The notes below the pieces were generated by a model. It was not told where the DNA came from. It was given only the letters and a program-made list of their open reading frames with translations, and searched no databases. From positions 1 through 7,711 of the forward strand of contig JANXUW010000223.1 of NCBI GenBank assembly GCA_025351985.1: 7,711 bases of DNA. Direction: 5' to 3'. Within the stretch, counting starts at the first letter, position 1. Each line of letters opens with the position of its first letter. Source of the DNA: Pseudolysobacter sp. (GTDB lineage: Bacteria; Pseudomonadota; Gammaproteobacteria; Xanthomonadales; Rhodanobacteraceae). Made by a program: the position numbers and the translations under genes. Positions 1-7,437 of this stretch are shown in pieces.

Positions 1-1601
1 TAACCGCTGTCGAACAGCACATCGAAATGCACCACCGGAATCGTGTGCCGTTCGGCCAGTACTACCTCGATGCCGTTCTTGAGTTTGCCGCGCTGCGGGG
101 GCGGGAAAGTCAGATCGGGAAATTGCGTGACCGCTGGCACGCCGCTGCTGCGATCGAGATCGGATTTGACGATGCTGAATTCGTGCTTCGTTGGCAGCTT
201 CGCTTTCGGTGCGTCCTTGGCGGCGGGCAAACCCGCGCTTTCGAGTTCGGTCTTGGCCGGATCGACTTTGCCCGGCGTGATTGTCAACGTGTAATCGCCG
301 CGCGAAATCCACTGTTTCGCCGCCGCGAGCACGCTCGCCGGCGTCGCCGCCTGCAAGCGCGCGAGATCGGTTTGATACGCGGCGGGATCGTCGCGATAGA
401 CCTGGCCGCTGGCGAGGATCACCGACTTGCCGCTGACTTTTTCGAGGCTGCGCACGAAGCCCGCCTGTGCGCGCGTCCTGGCGCGATCGATCTCTTCCTG
501 GGTCGGGCCTTCGCTGAGGAAACGCTGCCATTCCTCGGCCACGGCCTGTTCGACGCGCTTTGCATCGACGCCGGCTTTTACATCCACTTCGAGTTCGAAC
601 TTGCTCGCCAGCGCGAATGGCGAAATGCCGACGCTGACATCGTCAGCGAGCTTGTCCTGATACACCAGCCGGTTATACAAACGCGAAGTCTTGCCGCCGC
701 CAAGCACGGTCGCGGCGAGGTTGAGCAACGGTTGCTGCGCATCGCCGGCCGGCGGCGTATTCCACTCGCGCACGATGCGCGTCTGCGCCACCTGGTCGAC
801 CATCTCGCCACGTGTGGACGTGGTGCGCGCAGCGATCCACGGCTGCTGCCGCGCCACGGGTGGCCCGGCCGGAATATCGCCGAAATACTTCTGCATCTTT
901 TCCTTGGCCAGTGCCGGCGTGATGTCGCCGGCCAGCACGATCGTGGTGTTGGCCGCACCGTAATAATCCTTGAACCATTGTTTGACGTCGGCCAGCGACG
1001 CGGCATTCAGATCCTGCATCGAGCCGATCGTATCGTGGTGATACGGATGATTCGCCGGGAACGCATTGACCTGGATATTTTCGTCGACGCGGCCGTACGG
1101 CTGGTTTTCGTCCTGGCGTTTTTCGTTCTGCACCACGCCGCGCTGCTTGTCGAGTTCGGGTTTGCCGATCGCGTTGAGCAGATGACCCATGCGATCCGAT
1201 TCCATCCACAGCGCCATGTCCAGCGCGGTAGTCGGCACGGTCTCGAAATAATTGGTGCGATCGTTCGACGTCGTGCCGTTCATGTCGGTGGCGCCGATCT
1301 GCTCGAACGGGCGGAAATAGCTTTCCTTGTGGTTTTCCGAACCCTCAAACATCAGGTGTTCGTACAGGTGCGCGAAGCCGGTCTTGTGCTGCGGCTCATC
1401 CGCCGAGCCGACGTGATACCACACCGAGACCGCCACCACCGGCGCCTTGTGATCCTCGTGCACGACCACGGTCAGCCCGTTCGAGAGCTGGAATTTCTCG
1501 AACGGAATACTGACATCGCCAGTCGACTCGGCGTGCGCACCGACCACGAAAAACGTGGCGAGCAGCGCGCCAGCCGAAAACCACGAGCTGAGTTTGAACA
1601 T
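1..1601 (-). CDS. M16 family zinc metallopeptidase (insulinase-like), N-terminal part, cut by the window edge
   Basis: Probably a periplasmic zinc endopeptidase that degrades peptides or processes exported proteins. The frame stays open from the ATG at 1601 to the window edge (533 full codons), so the 3' end is missing. Residues 1-24 form a Sec signal peptide (MFKLSSW, hydrophobic core, cleavage after AHA). The first peptidase domain follows: the inverted zinc motif HxxEH is at H78-L-Y-E81-H82, within the family pattern GFAHLYEHLMFEGS. A downstream glutamate, E160 in VVQNEKR, sits 78 residues after H82, where the third zinc ligand is expected. A second M16 homology domain begins at about residue 506 (KLKNGIEVVLAERHTIPVV) and runs off the window. 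Known relatives have two tandem M16 domains and roughly 900 residues, so a bit over half is seen. The start is supported by an AAGGAA ribosome binding site five bases upstream and by the signal peptide beginning there. Substrate is unknown. All zinc ligands present, so likely active. Confidence 0.93.
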   Translation of the reverse strand, partial: MFKLSSWFSAGALLATFFVVGAHAESTGDVSIPFEKFQLSNGLTVVVHEDHKAPVVAVSVWYHVGSADEPQHKTGFAHLYEHLMFEGSENHKESYFRPFEQIGATDMNGTTSNDRTNYFETVPTTALDMALWMESDRMGHLLNAIGKPELDKQRGVVQNEKRQDENQPYGRVDENIQVNAFPANHPYHHDTIGSMQDLNAASLADVKQWFKDYYGAANTTIVLAGDITPALAKEKMQKYFGDIPAGPPVARQQPWIAARTTSTRGEMVDQVAQTRIVREWNTPPAGDAQQPLLNLAATVLGGGKTSRLYNRLVYQDKLADDVSVGISPFALASKFELEVDVKAGVDAKRVEQAVAEEWQRFLSEGPTQEEIDRARTRAQAGFVRSLEKVSGKSVILASGQVYRDDPAAYQTDLARLQAATPASVLAAAKQWISRGDYTLTITPGKVDPAKTELESAGLPAAKDAPKAKLPTKHEFSIVKSDLDRSSGVPAVTQFPDLTFPPPQRGKLKNGIEVVLAERHTIPVVHFDVLFDSG

Positions 1602-1606
1602 GTATG

Positions 1607-1612
1607 TTCCTT
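1607..1612 (-). promoter_or_regulatory. Ribosome binding site of the M16 peptidase gene
   Basis: The minus strand reads AAGGAA, then CATAC, then ATG. This is a good Shine-Dalgarno match at a five-base spacing, and it fixes the peptidase start at 1601. Confidence 0.75.
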
Positions 1613-1635
1613 GGAATTATTGCGGAAAGGAGTGG

Positions 1636-1664
1636 AGGCTAGCGGCGCGCACGATTACGCGCAA
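1636..1664 (-). promoter_or_regulatory. Candidate sigma-70-type promoter for the M16 peptidase gene
   Basis: In the 159-base gap after the polymerase gene, the minus strand has TTGCGC (1664-1659), a 17-base spacer, then TAGCCT (1641-1636). The match is only three of six in each box, though the spacing is ideal and the most conserved bases (TTG; TA...T) are present. Transcription would begin near 1629, giving a leader of roughly 28 bases that includes the ribosome binding site. The call rests on pattern alone. No T-rich terminator is visible after the polymerase stop, so read-through from upstream is also possible. Confidence 0.25.
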
Positions 1665-1665
1665 G

Positions 1666-1680
1666 GCATGAACGTCATGC
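1666..1680. promoter_or_regulatory. Perfect inverted repeat abutting the candidate promoter (possible operator)
   Basis: GCATGA, three bases (ACG), then TCATGC: two exact six-base arms, ending one base from the candidate -35 box of the M16 gene. The placement fits a small regulator site, but six-base arms also arise by chance, and I recognise no known operator in it. Confidence 0.25.
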
Positions 1681-1760
1681 ATGCGCCGACCGACGCCGTG
1701 CCGTCGATGCGACAGCCTACTGAGCGTATCGCCGCGCAGAAGTTCATTCCGGCACCGGCC

Positions 1761-3098
1761 TCAGCGCGGTCGCGCGGCAGCCTCCAGGTGCGCCGTCTCG
1801 GCATGGCGGCGCGCCTTGTTGAGTGCCTTCAGCCACAGCATGTTCTTGTCCGATTCGTCCTCGATCGCGGTATCCGGCACATGCTGGAACGGGATTCGCA
1901 TCGGCGCGGCGGCGAGCGCCAGTTGCATGCCGCCGAAATACACCTTGTTGCCGCCATAACGAAGATTGATTTTGTCGATCACGCGGTTCAGCGCGACGGC
2001 ATCGCGATCCTCGACGAACAGCGAATCGGTGCACTGCGCGCGTGGCACCAGGCGTTGCAAACTCACGGCGACTGACAACGGCTTCGGCCCTTTGCCGTCG
2101 AGCGCGCGGCGGCGCGTTACCGCATCAATGCGCTGCAATCCGGCGGACAGCAAATGCAGCATCGCGCGGCTGTCGTCGCTGGGAGCGAATTCCAGCTCCA
2201 GCGCCCAGCTCGTGGCGCCGCCGAGGTATTTGATGCGTACGCTCATCGCGCCCGCCAGATATTTTTCGTGACGCAGCCGCATCGCCGCCTTGAGCAGCAA
2301 TTTTTTCAGCACCGCGGTGGCCGCCTGCGGCTCGCGTAATTCCGGCGCCAGCACATGCGAATGGCCGACCGAGCTGCGTTGCGTCGCGCGTTGCGGCAGC
2401 CAGATGCCACGCAACGCGGCATGCATGCGCTCGCCTTCGATACCGCCCCACACGAGTCGCAATAATTGCTTATCGGCATCGCAAGGTTGGATCACGGTAT
2501 GAATGCCACGCGCGTGCAAGCGTTGTTCCATCGACGAGCCGATGCCGCACAGATCGCGTAGTTCGAGGGCATGCAATTTGTGCGGCAGATCGGCAAGTTC
2601 AAGCACGGTCAGGCCGTGAGGTTTTTGCATGTCGGAGGCGGTTTTCGCGAGATACGCATTCGGCGCAATGCCGATCGAACAACCCAGCGCTTCGCCGATG
2701 CCGAAGACCGCGGCGCGGATACGTTCGGCAATGGCGATGGCGTTGTCGCGTTGACGTTCGCGGCCGATCAGCTCGCCCGACATTTCGTCGATCGAGCCGA
2801 CATGATTGATCGGCAGGCACGTTTCGATCGCCGCGCGCAAACGCTGATGGTAGGCGACGTAAACCCGCGGCCGCGCGACGACGAAACGGATGCCCGGACA
2901 CAACTGGCGCGCATCCGAAACGCGCGTGCCGGTGCGTACGCCATGACGCTTCGCTTCACTGCTGGCGGCGATGCAGCATGTGGTTTCTGCACGCACCGGC
3001 ACCACGCCGATCGGACAGCCGCGCAGCTCGGGATGTTCCTGCTGCTCGACCGAGGCAAAATACGAATTGAAATCGACGAACAAGGTGCGCAAGGTCAT
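1761..3098 (-). CDS. Y-family translesion DNA polymerase (DinB/UmuC-like, ImpB/MucB/SamB family)
   Basis: A low-fidelity DNA polymerase that copies past damaged template bases in the cytoplasm (445 residues from this start). The palm/fingers region opens with FVDFNSYFASVE: D9 is the first catalytic carboxylate, N11 resembles UmuC rather than DinB, and F14 is the likely steric gate against ribonucleotides. D104 and E105 in GSIDEMSGEL are the other metal ligands. The signature from S141 to G162 (S-x-G-I-A-x-N-x-x-L-A-K-x-A-S...K-P-x-G) is complete. A helix-hairpin-helix thumb lies at about 176-202 and the little finger at about 240-350. A C-terminal block at about 365-410 (INLRYGG, APMRIPFQHVPD) resembles the UmuC-type tail. 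The intact carboxylates argue against the inactive ImuB subgroup, and no imuA, dnaE2 or umuD neighbour is seen. The start is uncertain. ATG 3098 places D9 as in relatives. In-frame ATG 3116 and TTG 3170 would add 6 or 24 residues, and none has a clear ribosome binding site. No obvious LexA box is visible upstream. Confidence 0.93.
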   Translation of the reverse strand: MTLRTLFVDFNSYFASVEQQEHPELRGCPIGVVPVRAETTCCIAASSEAKRHGVRTGTRVSDARQLCPGIRFVVARPRVYVAYHQRLRAAIETCLPINHVGSIDEMSGELIGRERQRDNAIAIAERIRAAVFGIGEALGCSIGIAPNAYLAKTASDMQKPHGLTVLELADLPHKLHALELRDLCGIGSSMEQRLHARGIHTVIQPCDADKQLLRLVWGGIEGERMHAALRGIWLPQRATQRSSVGHSHVLAPELREPQAATAVLKKLLLKAAMRLRHEKYLAGAMSVRIKYLGGATSWALELEFAPSDDSRAMLHLLSAGLQRIDAVTRRRALDGKGPKPLSVAVSLQRLVPRAQCTDSLFVEDRDAVALNRVIDKINLRYGGNKVYFGGMQLALAAAPMRIPFQHVPDTAIEDESDKNMLWLKALNKARRHAETAHLEAAARPR

Positions 3099-3187
3099 GG
3101 CGGCGCGCGGCGGCATGGTTGGCAGGCCATTCTGCAACAGCGCCGTCTCAGCACGCGCGACACACCGCAAAACCAGCTCTGGCGCGG

Positions 3188-3218
3188 CCTATGAGCTTTG
3201 GCGCGCCAGCGTTGGCAA
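3188..3218 (-). promoter_or_regulatory. Weak candidate promoter for the Y-family polymerase gene
   Basis: The 127-base gap between the repeat-protein stop and the polymerase start contains TTGCCA on the minus strand (3218-3213), five of six matches to a -35 box. CATAGG follows (3193-3188) after a long 19-base spacer, matching the -10 box in only three positions. Transcription would begin near 3181, a few bases upstream of the alternative TTG start at 3170. It is listed because nothing better is visible in this gap. Confidence 0.15.
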
Positions 3219-3225
3219 AATCAGA

Positions 3226-5835
3226 TCATTGAAATCCGCCCGAAAAAATCCGATCGATCGTAATCACCCGCGCGCTGCCTTGAATCACCTGTTGCGAGAC
3301 GGTGCCGAAACCTGATGCGGCGGGCGCATAAGCGGTAGCGTTGAGGAAGAAATATCCATCGAGCCGGATTGGCGTCGATCTGCTGATCTGCCAGCCGCCG
3401 GCGATGCGCTGCATCGTACCGATCGTGCCGGACACGGCGAGGCCGCCACTCGGGCGATACGAATACGTCAGTACGGGCGGTAACGCGAGTTCGGGCGAGC
3501 TACCGTCGCGCAGCCAGGTGAATACCGTGCCGTTGGCGCTGACAGTGAGCGATTGCGTGGCCGGTTCCGGCAGGATCTTGCGCGTGATCTTGTTGTAGCT
3601 GTGTCCGCCAGAGAAAGCAAAGCCGCCGTTGACCAGCAAACGTCCGTCGGTTTGCAGACTGAATCCGCCAGGCGTGCCGCCGATGCCGTCATCGGTGAAC
3701 GATGTATCCACGCTTCCATCGGAATTCATCCGCGCCAGATAGCTTTGCGTGCTGCCGTTCAACGTCGTGAAGTTGCCGCCGACGATCACGCGACCATTGG
3801 CTTGCAACGCCAGCGCGCTGACATTGTCGCTGAGCAGACTGCCGGGATCGAAACTGGCATCGAACGCACCATCACTCATCAGGCGCGCTGCGCGCATGCG
3901 TGGCTGACCGGCATAGCTGAGGAAATCGCCGCCGATCACGATGCGCCCGTCGGGTTGCACCACCATGCCGCTCAAAAACTGCTGGCCCGGGCTCAGCACG
4001 CCGGTAGTGACTGTGAAGGTGTTGTCCGGCGTGCCATCGCTGTTCAATCGCGCAACGCGATTGCTTGGCACGCTGCAGATGGCATCGTCGCAACGGCCGC
4101 CGATCACGATCTTGCCGCCGGCCTGCAGCGCGATGGACTGCAGGTAAGCGAACCCGGCAAGGTCGGCGGTGAACGTCGCATCCAGGCTGCCATCGCTGTT
4201 CATGCGCGCCAAATTCTGACGTGGCTGACCGTTCACCATCGTGAACCCGCCGAACAGCAATACCTTGCCATCGGCTTGCAGCAGCAGACCGTACATCTGG
4301 CCATTCACGCCGGAACTGGGTGCGAAGACCGTATCCAGCGTGCCGTCGTAATTGGCCCGGGCGATGCCGCCACGCGCCGTGCCATTGTAGTTGGCAAAAT
4401 AGCCGCCCAGCAGCACGCGGCCATCGGTTTGCGTGGCCAGCGTACTGATCACCGAGTCCGCGCCAGTGCCTGGCGTGAAGCTGCTATCGAGTGTGCCATT
4501 CGCCAGCAGGCGCACGATGTTCTTGCGTGGCTGGCCGCCGATCGTGCTGAAAAATCCACCGATCACGATCGTGCCGTTGGTCTGTACGTTGACCGCACTG
4601 GCACCATCGCCGCTGGCAAATGGCGAAGCAAAACCGCTGTCGAGCAGGCCGGTCGCAAACACGCGCGCCAGATGATTGCGCGTGATCCCGCCGACCGTGA
4701 CAAAATCACCGCCGATCAGCACATTGCCGTCGCTCTGCACCGCGATCGTGCGCAGCAAATTGCTGCTCGTGCCGCTGCCGATCACAAACGACGTATCGAC
4801 GCTGCCATCGCTGTTCAGGCCAACGATGCGGCTGTAGGACGCGCCCGCATATGCGGTGAAATTGCCGCCGATGACCAGCGCGCCGTTCGCGCGCAAACCG
4901 ATGGCGTGGACAAACGCATTCGGTCCGGTGCCGATAACAAAACCGCTATCCAGCGTGCCGTTGGCGAGCACACGCGCAATACGATTGATCGCCGTGCCGA
5001 GCACCGCGGTGAATTCGCCGCCGAGCACGAGGCTGCCATCCGCCTGCACTACCATCGCATACACCGATGCCACGCTGCTGAGCTGCAGATTGAAATTCGG
5101 ATCGAGCACGCCGGTGCTGTAAAGCCGCGCGATACCGACGCGCGTCGTGCCGCCGATGCTGTCGAAACGTCCGCCGACCAGCACCGTGCCGTTCGGCAGA
5201 ACGACAAACTTCTCGATCGTCGGCACGCCGGAAACGACACCGAGGCTGGCCGTGCTGAATGTCGAATCGAGCGAGCCGTCAGCGAACAGCCGCGCGATGT
5301 GGTTGCGCGCCACGCCGGCATACGTCGTGAACGATCCGCCGATCAGGATTTTGCCGTCCGGCTGCAGCGCAATCGCACTGACATCGCCGTTGGCCGTGGC
5401 GCCGGTTGCAAAACCGGTATCGAGCGTGCCGTCGATGTGCAAGCGCGCGAGATAGGATTTTGCCGTGCCATCCACGGTGGTGAACGTGCCGCCGATCAGC
5501 ACCTGGCCATCGACCTGCACCGCGACCGCTTCGACCGCGCTGCCGCTGTTCGTGAGCGCGGCGAAACCGCTGTCGGCCTGGCCGGTGGCGAGCAATCGCA
5601 CGATGCCCGGCTGCGTCTGACCGTTGACGGTGGTGTAGGCGCCGCCGATGAGCGCCTTGCCATCCGCCTGCAGCGCCATCGCGTAAACCGCGCCATTCAT
5701 GTTTGGGTTGTAGCCGGCGAAATCGGTGACCTGCGCGTGTGCGCCACTGAAGATCAGCACGCTCGCGAGCAGGCAAAGCCAGCCGGAAAATCTCCGTGCG
5801 GTTCGGTAGATTGTCCGGTGGTTTTGATATGACAT
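3226..5835 (-). CDS. Secreted delta-60 repeat protein (about 14 tandem repeats plus C-terminal cap)
   Basis: An exported repeat protein of 869 residues. Function unknown; the family is usually regarded as beta-propeller-like. Residues 1-34 are a Sec signal peptide (RTARRF, hydrophobic core, cleavage after AHA). About 14 tandem units of 51-55 residues fill residues 41-753. Each follows the delta-60 consensus: xxAxQxDGKxLIGGxFTxxxGxxRxxIARLxxDGxLDxxF. Units end at F91, F142, F193, F248, F299, F350, F402, F453, F504, F555, F607, F662 and F713. The fourteenth (714-753) is degenerate and lacks the LDxxF ending. Unit 11 holds the only cysteines of the mature protein (C582, C587). Residues 754-869 are a non-repeat cap with TWLRDGSSPEL and RIAGGWQIS, ending RIFSGGFQ. 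The ATG at 5835 has GGGAG eight bases upstream and begins the signal peptide directly. The open frame could extend to 5922, but that would bury the signal. It lies 105 bases after the transporter gene and is probably transcribed separately. Confidence 0.93.
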   Translation of the reverse strand: MSYQNHRTIYRTARRFSGWLCLLASVLIFSGAHAQVTDFAGYNPNMNGAVYAMALQADGKALIGGAYTTVNGQTQPGIVRLLATGQADSGFAALTNSGSAVEAVAVQVDGQVLIGGTFTTVDGTAKSYLARLHIDGTLDTGFATGATANGDVSAIALQPDGKILIGGSFTTYAGVARNHIARLFADGSLDSTFSTASLGVVSGVPTIEKFVVLPNGTVLVGGRFDSIGGTTRVGIARLYSTGVLDPNFNLQLSSVASVYAMVVQADGSLVLGGEFTAVLGTAINRIARVLANGTLDSGFVIGTGPNAFVHAIGLRANGALVIGGNFTAYAGASYSRIVGLNSDGSVDTSFVIGSGTSSNLLRTIAVQSDGNVLIGGDFVTVGGITRNHLARVFATGLLDSGFASPFASGDGASAVNVQTNGTIVIGGFFSTIGGQPRKNIVRLLANGTLDSSFTPGTGADSVISTLATQTDGRVLLGGYFANYNGTARGGIARANYDGTLDTVFAPSSGVNGQMYGLLLQADGKVLLFGGFTMVNGQPRQNLARMNSDGSLDATFTADLAGFAYLQSIALQAGGKIVIGGRCDDAICSVPSNRVARLNSDGTPDNTFTVTTGVLSPGQQFLSGMVVQPDGRIVIGGDFLSYAGQPRMRAARLMSDGAFDASFDPGSLLSDNVSALALQANGRVIVGGNFTTLNGSTQSYLARMNSDGSVDTSFTDDGIGGTPGGFSLQTDGRLLVNGGFAFSGGHSYNKITRKILPEPATQSLTVSANGTVFTWLRDGSSPELALPPVLTYSYRPSGGLAVSGTIGTMQRIAGGWQISRSTPIRLDGYFFLNATAYAPAASGFGTVSQQVIQGSARVITIDRIFSGGFQ
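3577..5715 (-). repeat. Tandem delta-60 coding repeats, period about 153 bases
   Basis: The coding DNA repeats with a period of about 153 bases, one 51-residue unit each. Forward-strand phrases such as GCCGCCGATCACGAT recur at matching positions in several units. Lengths are conserved: eleven units of 51-52 residues after the first, two of 55 (units 4 and 12), and a truncated fourteenth. The copies have diverged in nucleotide sequence, so the array looks old and selected at the protein level rather than a recent slippage expansion. Confidence 0.85.
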
Positions 5836-5843
5836 GACGTGCG

Positions 5844-5848
5844 CTCCC
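5844..5848 (-). promoter_or_regulatory. Ribosome binding site of the delta-60 repeat protein gene
   Basis: The minus strand reads GGGAG, eight bases, then ATG at 5835. This supports the start directly before the signal peptide instead of the longer frame opening at 5922. Confidence 0.6.
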
Positions 5849-5920
5849 AAGCTGCCGTGATTGGCTTGCTCCGGGTAACGCCGTTTTCGTGCGGACTGCG
5901 ACATTCGCCACGCGCGGCGC

Positions 5921-5958
5921 AAAAACCCGCACGTGTGGCGTCATGCGCGAGAGCGGGC
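5921..5958 (-). terminator. Possible intrinsic terminator at the end of the transporter operon
   Basis: On the minus strand CCCGC (5957-5953) pairs with GCGGG (5930-5926) across a 22-base loop and runs straight into TTTTT (5925-5921). An outer G-U pair may extend the stem. The upstream arm lies inside the last permease codons, and the stop codon falls in the loop. The stem is short and the loop long, so strength is doubtful. Placement and the T run are right for separating the transporter from the repeat-protein gene. Confidence 0.35.
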
Positions 5959-7437
5959 GTTTCCAGCGTTGTATCCGCGCGGCAGAATGCGCCGTTCGAT
6001 CAACTCGAACACTTCCTGCACCAACAACGCCATCGCCGCTGCGGGAATCGCGCCTTCGAGAATCAGGCCGACATTGTCGAGGCGGATGCCGGTGAGGATT
6101 GTTTCGCCGTAACCGCCGGCGCCGATCAGCGCGCCGAGTGTGGCGGTGCCGACGTTGATCACCGCGGCAATTTTTATTCCGGCCAATATCGTGCGCGCGG
6201 CAAGCGGCAATTCGATCCGCCACAAGCGTGTCGAATACGGCAAGCCGAGCGCCGCGGCGGACTCGCGCAGCTCGGGCGCAATTCCAGTCAAACCTGCGTA
6301 AGTATTGCGCACGATCGGCAGCAGGCTGTAGAGAAACAGCGCGACGATCGCGGTGGATGCGCCGATGCCGAACAGTGGAATCATGAATACGAACATCGCC
6401 AGCGACGGCACGGTTTGCAGGATGCCGGCGAGCGAAAGAATTGTGCGTGCGACGCGTGGTCTGCGCGCGGCGAAAATACCGAGCGGCAGGCCGAGCAACA
6501 GGGCCAGGCCGAGCGATATCGCGACGAGTTCGAGATGCTCCAGCGTGCGTGCGGCGATGCGTATTGCGCGACTGGAGTTCGCGACTGCATCCGATTTGAC
6601 ACCGAGAAATTCTGCAGCGACATCGGTATCGGTTCGCGCCGCGATTTTCACCGCGGCGTTCAAACGTTGCATCGCCGCGAGATCGATGCGCGCACCGAGC
6701 GATTGCAACACGGCGGCGAGCGCCGGCTCGCGCTGCAGTGCATCGAGGCGATACACCAGTACGGCGTCATAGCGCGGAAAGTAATTGCGATCGTCGTCGA
6801 GCACGCGCAGATCGTAATAAGCGATTTCGGCATCGCTGGTATACAAATCCACAATGTCGATCGAATCGCTTTTCAAGGCGCGATACGCCAGATCGTGATC
6901 CATGCCGCGCGGTTTCTGCGGCAATGCATACGCATCGTGCAATGCCGGCCAGCCATCGCCGCGCTGCAGGAATTCGTTCGACAAGCCGAAGCGCAATTCG
7001 ACATGCTTTGGCAGATCGGAAATACGTTCGATGCCGAGTTTTTGCGCCGTCGTCCGTGTCATGCCGAGCGCGTAGCTGTCGTTGAATCCGAGCGGCGCGC
7101 TGATGCCGAGTCCGCGCGATTTCAGTGCCGCACCGATCGCGACGAGATCGGCATCCGGCGGCAGGTCGGGCAACAATTCGCGCAACAGCGTGCCGGTGTA
7201 TTCGGCATAGATATCGATGTCGCCGTTTTCCAGCGCACGCCAGAGGATGCGCGTACCGCCAAGCGCGCGACGATGCTGCATTTCGATGTGTTGCTGCTGC
7301 GCCTGCAGCCGCACGATTTCAGCCAACAGCAACGATTCGGTGAAGTTTTTCGAGCCGACCACAAGCGGTTTCGCATTCGCCGGAGTACCCGACAAAACCA
7401 GCACGACGAGCAACGCGACATGACGAAAAAAGCTCAT
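5941..7437 (-). CDS. Osmoprotectant (glycine betaine/choline/carnitine) ABC transporter: substrate-binding domain fused to permease
   Basis: A 498-residue protein that captures a quaternary-amine solute in the periplasm and carries it across the inner membrane with the ATPase encoded just upstream. Residues 1-22 are a signal peptide or anchor (MSFFRHV, hydrophobic core, ANA). Residues 23 to about 280 form an OpuAC/ProX-type binding domain: KPLVVGSKNFTES at 23-35, YAEYTGT at 77-83, SNEFLQRGDG at 153-162, VDLYTSD at 196-202. Tyrosines Y80, Y122, Y199 and Y223 fall where the OpuB/OpuC aromatic cage is expected, which favours a trimethylammonium ligand. Residues from about 300 to 482 form a BPD_transp_1 permease with about five membrane segments. 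Its EAA loop is at E392-S-A-A...G398...I408-x-L-P411, the contact site for the ATPase. The ATG at 7437 overlaps the ATPase stop and has no clear ribosome binding site, so translation is probably coupled. Which solute is carried cannot be read from sequence. Confidence 0.93.
   Translation of the reverse strand: MSFFRHVALLVVLVLSGTPANAKPLVVGSKNFTESLLLAEIVRLQAQQQHIEMQHRRALGGTRILWRALENGDIDIYAEYTGTLLRELLPDLPPDADLVAIGAALKSRGLGISAPLGFNDSYALGMTRTTAQKLGIERISDLPKHVELRFGLSNEFLQRGDGWPALHDAYALPQKPRGMDHDLAYRALKSDSIDIVDLYTSDAEIAYYDLRVLDDDRNYFPRYDAVLVYRLDALQREPALAAVLQSLGARIDLAAMQRLNAAVKIAARTDTDVAAEFLGVKSDAVANSSRAIRIAARTLEHLELVAISLGLALLLGLPLGIFAARRPRVARTILSLAGILQTVPSLAMFVFMIPLFGIGASTAIVALFLYSLLPIVRNTYAGLTGIAPELRESAAALGLPYSTRLWRIELPLAARTILAGIKIAAVINVGTATLGALIGAGGYGETILTGIRLDNVGLILEGAIPAAAMALLVQEVFELIERRILPRGYNAGNARSRA

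Noticed and set aside
27..2075. A 682-codon plus-strand open frame running across two minus-strand genes and the gap between them
   Set aside because: The translation is rich in Arg, His and Ala with no recognisable domain. It covers the antisense of the M16 and polymerase genes, whose minus-strand frames show clear motifs and signal peptide. Long antisense frames are expected with high third-position GC.
3199..3210. GC-rich palindrome TGGCGCGCCA after the delta-60 stop codon, considered as a terminator
   Set aside because: The palindrome has no loop and is not followed by a T run on the minus strand, so it does not look like an intrinsic terminator.
3099..3225. Search for an SOS (LexA) box upstream of the translesion polymerase
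   Set aside because: I see no CTGT-N8-ACAG or other convincing LexA dyad in the gap, so DNA-damage control cannot be claimed from this sequence.
3553..5832. A 759-codon plus-strand open frame opposite the delta-60 gene, itself looking periodic
   Set aside because: Its periodicity merely mirrors the 153-base coding repeats on the other strand. The product has no known domain or signal sequence, while the minus-strand frame has a signal peptide, ribosome binding site and family consensus.
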